NCBI GenBank assembly: GCA_031282665.1
Contig: JAITDH010000117.1
Coordinates: forward strand, 1 to 5,180
Reading direction: 5' to 3'
Length of the DNA: 5,180 nucleotides
Source: Zoogloeaceae bacterium
GTDB lineage: Bacteria > Pseudomonadota > Gammaproteobacteria > Burkholderiales > Rhodocyclaceae
The notes beneath the pieces were generated by a model, which worked only from the letters and a program-made list of their open reading frames with translations, had not been told where the DNA came from and made no database searches. Positions 1-5,180 of the stretch are shown here, piece after piece (the stretch's first letter is position 1; each line of letters opens with the position of its first letter). The position numbers were made by a program, and so were the translations under genes.

Positions 1-2829
<2,829 letters not shown>

Positions 2830-2843
2830 ACGCCGTGGGTTTC

Positions 2844-2875
2844 GTAGGTTGGATGAGCCGAAGGCGTAATCCGAC
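2844..2875 (+). repeat. REP unit 1L: GTAG plus bulged hairpin with GAA triloop
   Basis: GTAG (2844-2847) is followed by a hairpin at 2848-2875. The outer arms are 2848-2856 and 2867-2875, with a T.G wobble and one G.A mismatch. The inner stem GCC/GGC (2857-2859 with 2863-2865) closes a GAA loop at 2860-2862. G2866 is a single unpaired base on the 3' side. The start lies 14 bases after the metH stop. Confidence 0.75.
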
Positions 2876-2886
2876 ATTCGTTTCAC

Positions 2887-2909
2887 CGGCGCACAGCGCC
2901 GCTATTTTT
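2887..2909 (+). terminator. Possible Rho-independent terminator after metH, inside the REPIN spacer
   Basis: The perfect 6-bp GC stem CGGCGC/GCGCCG (2887-2892 with 2896-2901) closes a 3-base ACA loop and is followed by CTATTTTT (2902-2909). That is a short but typical intrinsic terminator shape on the + strand, about 60 bases after the metH stop. The stem is short and the T run is interrupted by an A, so strength is uncertain. The surrounding foldback could compete with or strengthen it. Read on the other strand it has no T tract. Confidence 0.4.
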
Positions 2910-2941
2910 GATTTGCGATGCTGCGTATCGTGGGGACGAAT

Positions 2942-2971
2942 GTCGGATTACGCTGCGCTAATCCAACCTAC
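2942..2971 (-). repeat. REP unit 1R: inverted partner with GCA triloop
   Basis: On the minus strand this reads GTAG (2971-2968) followed by a hairpin at 2967-2942. The outer arms GTTGGATTA and TAATCCGAC pair along nine positions with one T.G wobble. A 2-bp GC inner stem closes a GCA triloop, and one unpaired G sits on the 3' side. It differs from unit 1L in the inner stem and loop while keeping the same fold. Confidence 0.7.
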
Positions 2972-3012
2972 AAAACCGGCGCCCCCATGAACACCTGCCG
3001 GAACGATTGAAA

Positions 3013-3861
3013 ATGAACTTGCCGAACGCAACCCTCGTCCTCCCTCGCCGTCCCCCGATGCAAACGGCGCAGGCGACGCAAACCCTCGAATACGCCTGGA
3101 TCGAGCCGGAAGGCATGGATAAAGGCGCTTCGCCACTCGTCTTCCTGCATGAAGGATTGGGCAGCATCGCGCTCTGGCGCCGCTTCCCCGCCGATCTGTG
3201 CGCGCAACTCGGGCGGCGCGGCCTCGTCTATTCGCGCTTCGGCTATGGCCGATCGACGCCCCGCCCGCGCGACGAACCCCTGCCGCCCGATTATCTCGAA
3301 CGCGAAGCCAACGAAACCCTGCCCGCCCTCCTCGCCGCCCTGCTTGTGGAAAACTCGGAAAACTCGGCAAAGCCCTGGCTCGTCGGCCACAGCGACGGCG
3401 GCAGCATCGCGCTCATCGCCGCCGCCCAGGAATTGTCAACGCAACTGGCCGGCATCGTGGTCATCGCCCCGCACTACTTCGTCGAGGAAGTCTGCCTCAC
3501 CGGCATCGAAAGGGCGCGCCGCGCCTACGAAGAAGGAGACCTCCGTCCCCGCCTCGCCCGCCATCACCAGGAAGTGGATTCCGTCTTCCACGGCTGGCAC
3601 GATGTCTGGATGGACCCGGCGCGGCGCGGCTGGAACCTGCGGCATCTCCTGCCGCAAATCGCCTGCCCCCTCCTCGCCATCCAGGGCCGGGAAGACGAAT
3701 ACGCCACCCTGGAGCAGATCGAAGGCATCCGCCGCCATCTTCCGCATGCCGAACTGCGCGTCATCGAAGCCTGCGGCCACTTCCCCCACCTGACCCGCGC
3801 CGACGAAACCATCGCCGCCATCGCCGCCTTCATCCGGGAAAGCGAAGGAAAAAACCGATGA
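3013..3861 (+). CDS. Alpha/beta-fold hydrolase, substrate unknown
   Basis: A 282-residue cytosolic protein with no signal peptide or membrane segment. Seen: an oxyanion-hole strand turn VFLHEGLGS (43-51), where HEG replaces the common HG; VYSRFGYGRS (72-81), typical of the strand after it; the nucleophile elbow GHSDGG with S127; a probable acid D228 in QGREDEY; and H256 in ACGHFPH. The full Ser-Asp-His triad in the usual order makes an active esterase, lactonase or C-C hydrolase likely. The family is too broad to name a substrate. Start: ATG 3013 is preferred, but no strong ribosome binding site precedes it. TTG 3007 (GGA 5 bases upstream) and ATG 3058 are alternatives, and conserved sequence only begins near residue 25. 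The gene begins 35 bases after the foldback element and its stop overlaps the hypE start. A 9-bp tandem duplication gives ENSENS at 113-118. Confidence 0.9.
   Translation: MNLPNATLVLPRRPPMQTAQATQTLEYAWIEPEGMDKGASPLVFLHEGLGSIALWRRFPADLCAQLGRRGLVYSRFGYGRSTPRPRDEPLPPDYLEREANETLPALLAALLVENSENSAKPWLVGHSDGGSIALIAAAQELSTQLAGIVVIAPHYFVEEVCLTGIERARRAYEEGDLRPRLARHHQEVDSVFHGWHDVWMDPARRGWNLRHLLPQIACPLLAIQGREDEYATLEQIEGIRRHLPHAELRVIEACGHFPHLTRADETIAAIAAFIRESEGKNR
3845..3849 (+). promoter_or_regulatory. Ribosome binding site that decides the hypE start
   Basis: AAGGA lies 8 bases before ATG 3858, inside the last codons of the hydrolase gene. It supports ATG 3858 over the in-frame ATG 3879, which has no comparable upstream site. 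With the ATGA overlap it suggests translational coupling of the two genes. Confidence 0.7.
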
Positions 3862-4931
3862 AAGGCCGTTTCCCTGGCATGCGGAAACTGGATCTGCGCC
3901 ACGGCCGGGTCGATCTCGCCCACGGCGCCGGCGGGCGGGCCTCGCTACAACTGATCGTCGAGCTATTTTCTCGTCATTTCTCCAACGAATGGCTGGCGCG
4001 CGGCGACGACGGCGCCGTGCTCCCCGCGCTCGCGCCGGGCGAGCGGCTGGTGCTGGCGACCGACAGCCACGTCGTCTTTCCCCTCTTCTTCCCCGGCGGG
4101 GACATCGGCTCCCTCGCCGTGCATGGCACGCTCAACGACGTTGCCGTCATGGGCGCGCGCCCCCTGTGGCTCTCGGCCGCCTTCATCCTGGAAGAAGGCT
4201 TTCCCCTCGCCGACCTCGACCGCATCGCCGCCAGCATGGCGAAAGCGGCCCGGGAAGCCGGGACGCCCATCGTCACCGGCGACACCAAGGTCGTGCAGAA
4301 AGGCAAGGGCGACGGCGTCTTCATCACCACCACCGGCGCGGGCGCATTGCCGGAAGGCGTGGAAACCGGCGGCGCGCGGGCGCGGGCGGGCGACGCCATC
4401 CTCGTCTCCGGCACCCTGGGCGATCACGGCATGGCGATCCTGAGCGCGCGGGAGGGCCTGGACACCCTGTCCGCCGGCATGGGCTTCGCCACCCCCATCG
4501 TCTCCGACAGCGCCGCCCTGCACGATCTCATCGCCCATCTGTATCGCTCCGGCATCGAAGCGCATGTCCTGCGCGACCCGACGCGCGGTGGCCTGGGCGC
4601 GACCCTGAACGAAATCGCGCAGCAATCCGGCGTCGGCATGCTGCTGGAAGAACCCCGCATCCCCATCCACCCCGCCGTCGCCGCCGCCTGCGAATTCCTC
4701 GGCCTGGACCCGCTCTACCTCGCCAACGAAGGCAAGCTCGTCCTGATTTGTCCCCAGACGGACGCCGCCCGCGCCCTCTTGGTCCTGCAATCGCACCCGC
4801 TGGGCCGCCAGGCGGCGATCATCGGCGCCGTCGTGGAAGACGCGCGCCATTGCGTGGAAATGCGCACCAGCGTGGGCGGACATCGCATCGTGGACTGGCT
4901 GGCGGGAGATCAACTGCCGAGAATCTGCTGA
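3858..4931 (+). CDS. hypE: Hydrogenase maturation protein HypE (carbamoyl dehydratase)
   Basis: HypE takes a carbamoyl group from HypF on its C-terminal cysteine, dehydrates it with ATP to a thiocyanate, and passes cyanide to the iron held by HypC-HypD for the NiFe-hydrogenase active site. The 357-residue protein shows the PurM/AIRS-like fold in order: GAGGR (23-27); ATDSHVV (67-73) and FPGGDIGSLAVHGTLNDVA (78-96) for nucleotide and metal binding; GDTKVV (141-146); then the C-terminal half with DPTRGG (240-245) and LANEGK (288-293). It ends in PRIC, the diagnostic tail, with acceptor C357 as the last residue. That tail separates it from the paralogues SelD, PurM and ThiL. Length is slightly above the usual 330-350; starting at ATG 3879 would give 350, but the ribosome binding site favours 3858. 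It overlaps the hydrolase gene by 4 bases (ATGA). No hypA, B, C, D or F is present nearby, which is unusual since hypE normally follows hypD. Confidence 0.96.
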   Translation: MKGRFPGMRKLDLRHGRVDLAHGAGGRASLQLIVELFSRHFSNEWLARGDDGAVLPALAPGERLVLATDSHVVFPLFFPGGDIGSLAVHGTLNDVAVMGARPLWLSAAFILEEGFPLADLDRIAASMAKAAREAGTPIVTGDTKVVQKGKGDGVFITTTGAGALPEGVETGGARARAGDAILVSGTLGDHGMAILSAREGLDTLSAGMGFATPIVSDSAALHDLIAHLYRSGIEAHVLRDPTRGGLGATLNEIAQQSGVGMLLEEPRIPIHPAVAAACEFLGLDPLYLANEGKLVLICPQTDAARALLVLQSHPLGRQAAIIGAVVEDARHCVEMRTSVGGHRIVDWLAGDQLPRIC

Positions 4932-5028
4932 ACCCGCGAGTCCGCCGGAGGGCAATCCAAAAATGGAGGAAAACCCTTGCCAAGCAAAGAGCAAACGCAA
5001 AATTCATGTGCTCACCTCCGAACTCGTC

Positions 5029-5054
5029 ATTGCGAGGGCGAAGCCCGTGGCAAT
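5029..5054 (+). repeat. Hairpin unit 2L with GAA triloop
   Basis: The outer stem ATTGC/GCAAT is followed by a G.G mismatch and an A-T pair. The inner stem GGGC/GCCC (5036-5039 with 5043-5046) closes a GAA loop at 5040-5042, and G5047 is the unpaired base on the 3' side. It contains GCGAAGC, a known exceptionally stable DNA mini-hairpin. Confidence 0.7.
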
Positions 5055-5108
5055 CCAGACGGCCTTTCCATTTGCTTTGCCGTTCAAGAAAGCTGAACCG
5101 CCGCTTGG

Positions 5109-5136
5109 ATTGCCACGTCGCTACGCGCCTCGCAAT
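5109..5136 (-). repeat. Hairpin unit 2R, inverted partner with GTA triloop
   Basis: Read on the minus strand, it has the same outer stem ATTGC/GCAAT, G.G mismatch and A-T pair as unit 2L. The inner stem is longer (five positions with one G.A mismatch) and closes a GTA triloop. One unpaired G again lies on the 3' side. Confidence 0.65.
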
Positions 5137-5157
5137 GATGAGCTTGAAGGTGAGCGC

Positions 5158-5180
5158 ATGAATTTCGCGCACGTACTTCG
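5158..5180 (+). CDS. Possible start of a downstream gene, truncated by window end
   Basis: ATG 5158 is preceded by AAGGTGA (5147-5153), with its GGTGA part 4 bases before the ATG, a fair ribosome binding site. Only MNFAHVL is visible, too little to identify anything. The same frame is open back to ATG 4963, which has GGAGG 11 bases upstream, so a longer protein running through the foldback element cannot be excluded. The site lies inside the right arm of the repeat, and the left arm holds a mirror-image copy, so it may be only part of the element. Confidence 0.25.

Larger units (their letters stand above)
2838..2977. repeat. Foldback intergenic element: two inverted REP units (REPIN)
   Basis: The gap between metH and the hydrolase gene is mostly a long imperfect inverted repeat. 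The core arms are 2844-2880 and 2937-2971. They match exactly over 17 bp on the inner side (ending CATTCG / starting CGAATG) and 11 bp on the outer side (GTAGGTTGGAT / ATCCAACCTAC), and differ only in the short middle (9 versus 7 bases). Similarity continues outward to 2838 and 2977 with one mismatch. Each arm reads GTAG followed by an imperfect hairpin, which is the layout of REP sequences; two REPs head to head are a REPIN. Such elements are known to be moved by RAYT (TnpA-REP) transposases, but none is encoded here. The GTAGGTTGGAT...TAATCCGACA wording resembles repeats I recall as common in beta- and gammaproteobacterial intergenic DNA. That it is multicopy in this genome is an inference. 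Confidence 0.85.
4996..5169. repeat. Long foldback element downstream of hypE (REPIN-like, second family)
   Basis: A 174-bp imperfect inverted repeat in the otherwise gene-free stretch 4932-5180. The inner part of each arm is a unit of the type CATTGCGAGG...CGTGGCAATCCA (5028-5057 and 5108-5137), a wording I recall from interspersed repeats in many proteobacteria. Outside these, 4996-5028 and 5137-5169 are also inverted copies, matching at 27 of 33 positions, with all six differences being transitions. A small hairpin GTTCA/TGAAC (5082-5086 with 5094-5098) sits in the spacer. No clear target-site duplication flanks it, and no transposase is encoded, so it would be non-autonomous. As RNA it could fold strongly and end hypE transcription in either direction; that is inferred. 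Confidence 0.85.

Noticed and set aside
2968..3390. Minus-strand frame over the start of the hydrolase gene
   Set aside because: Low-complexity glycine/arginine reading, antisense to clear alpha/beta hydrolase coding sequence.
3198..4931. A 577-codon open frame that could be read as one large protein ending in HypE
   Set aside because: The part before 3858 is an arginine- and proline-rich out-of-frame reading of the hydrolase gene. HypE similarity starts just after ATG 3858, which has its own ribosome binding site.
3858..4931. SelD (selenophosphate synthetase) or PurM/ThiL instead of HypE
   Set aside because: These share the fold, but the VHGTLNDVA, DPTRGG and terminal PRIC motifs are those of HypE, and SelD's N-terminal Cys/Sec loop is absent.
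3963..5000. A 345-codon open frame antisense to hypE
   Set aside because: It mirrors hypE codon bias in GC-rich DNA, has no recognisable domain, and hypE on the + strand is unmistakable.
2838..5169. CRISPR array
   Set aside because: The repeats are inverted pairs of two different families, not regularly spaced direct repeats, and no cas gene is present.
4819..5172. Minus-strand frame starting in the right arm of the second foldback element
   Set aside because: Its first part is translated repeat and the rest is antisense to the end of hypE. The mirrored MNFA start at 5008 is noted as a finding, but no real protein is supported.

Overview
The window is GC-rich chromosomal DNA from a proteobacterium. 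The cobalamin-dependent methionine synthase, the NiFe-hydrogenase maturation protein and the two kinds of interspersed palindromic repeat would fit a betaproteobacterium such as a Rhodocyclales-like organism, but that placement is an inference from general likeness only. All genes lie on the + strand.

Layout: bases 1-2829 hold the last 942 codons of metH, whose N-terminal part (about 280 residues) lies upstream of the window. Bases 2830-3012 are intergenic and mostly filled by a foldback repeat built from two inverted REP units (a REPIN), with a terminator-like hairpin in its spacer. Bases 3013-3861 encode a cytosolic alpha/beta hydrolase of unknown substrate. Its stop overlaps the start of hypE (3858-4931) in an ATGA arrangement, with a good ribosome binding site inside the end of the hydrolase gene. 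Bases 4932-5180 hold no secure gene. They carry a second, longer foldback element (4996-5169) of a different repeat family, and its right end contains a plausible ribosome binding site and ATG for a gene running out of the window.

How the genes relate: MetH makes methionine from homocysteine and methyl-tetrahydrofolate. HypE makes the cyanide ligands of the NiFe-hydrogenase active site. No metabolic link between them is evident. The hydrolase and HypE are probably co-translated, which is unusual because hypE normally follows hypD; no other hyp gene is in the window.

The most interesting signal is in the gaps. The two foldback elements differ in sequence, yet all four of their hairpin units can be drawn with the same fold: an outer stem, a junction A-T pair, a GC-rich inner stem closing a C(GNA)G triloop, and a single unpaired G on the 3' side. 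This is the kind of structured single-stranded DNA that REP-associated (RAYT) transposases use. The second element also has extra inverted homology outside its hairpins, which places a ribosome binding site plus ATG facing outward at each end.
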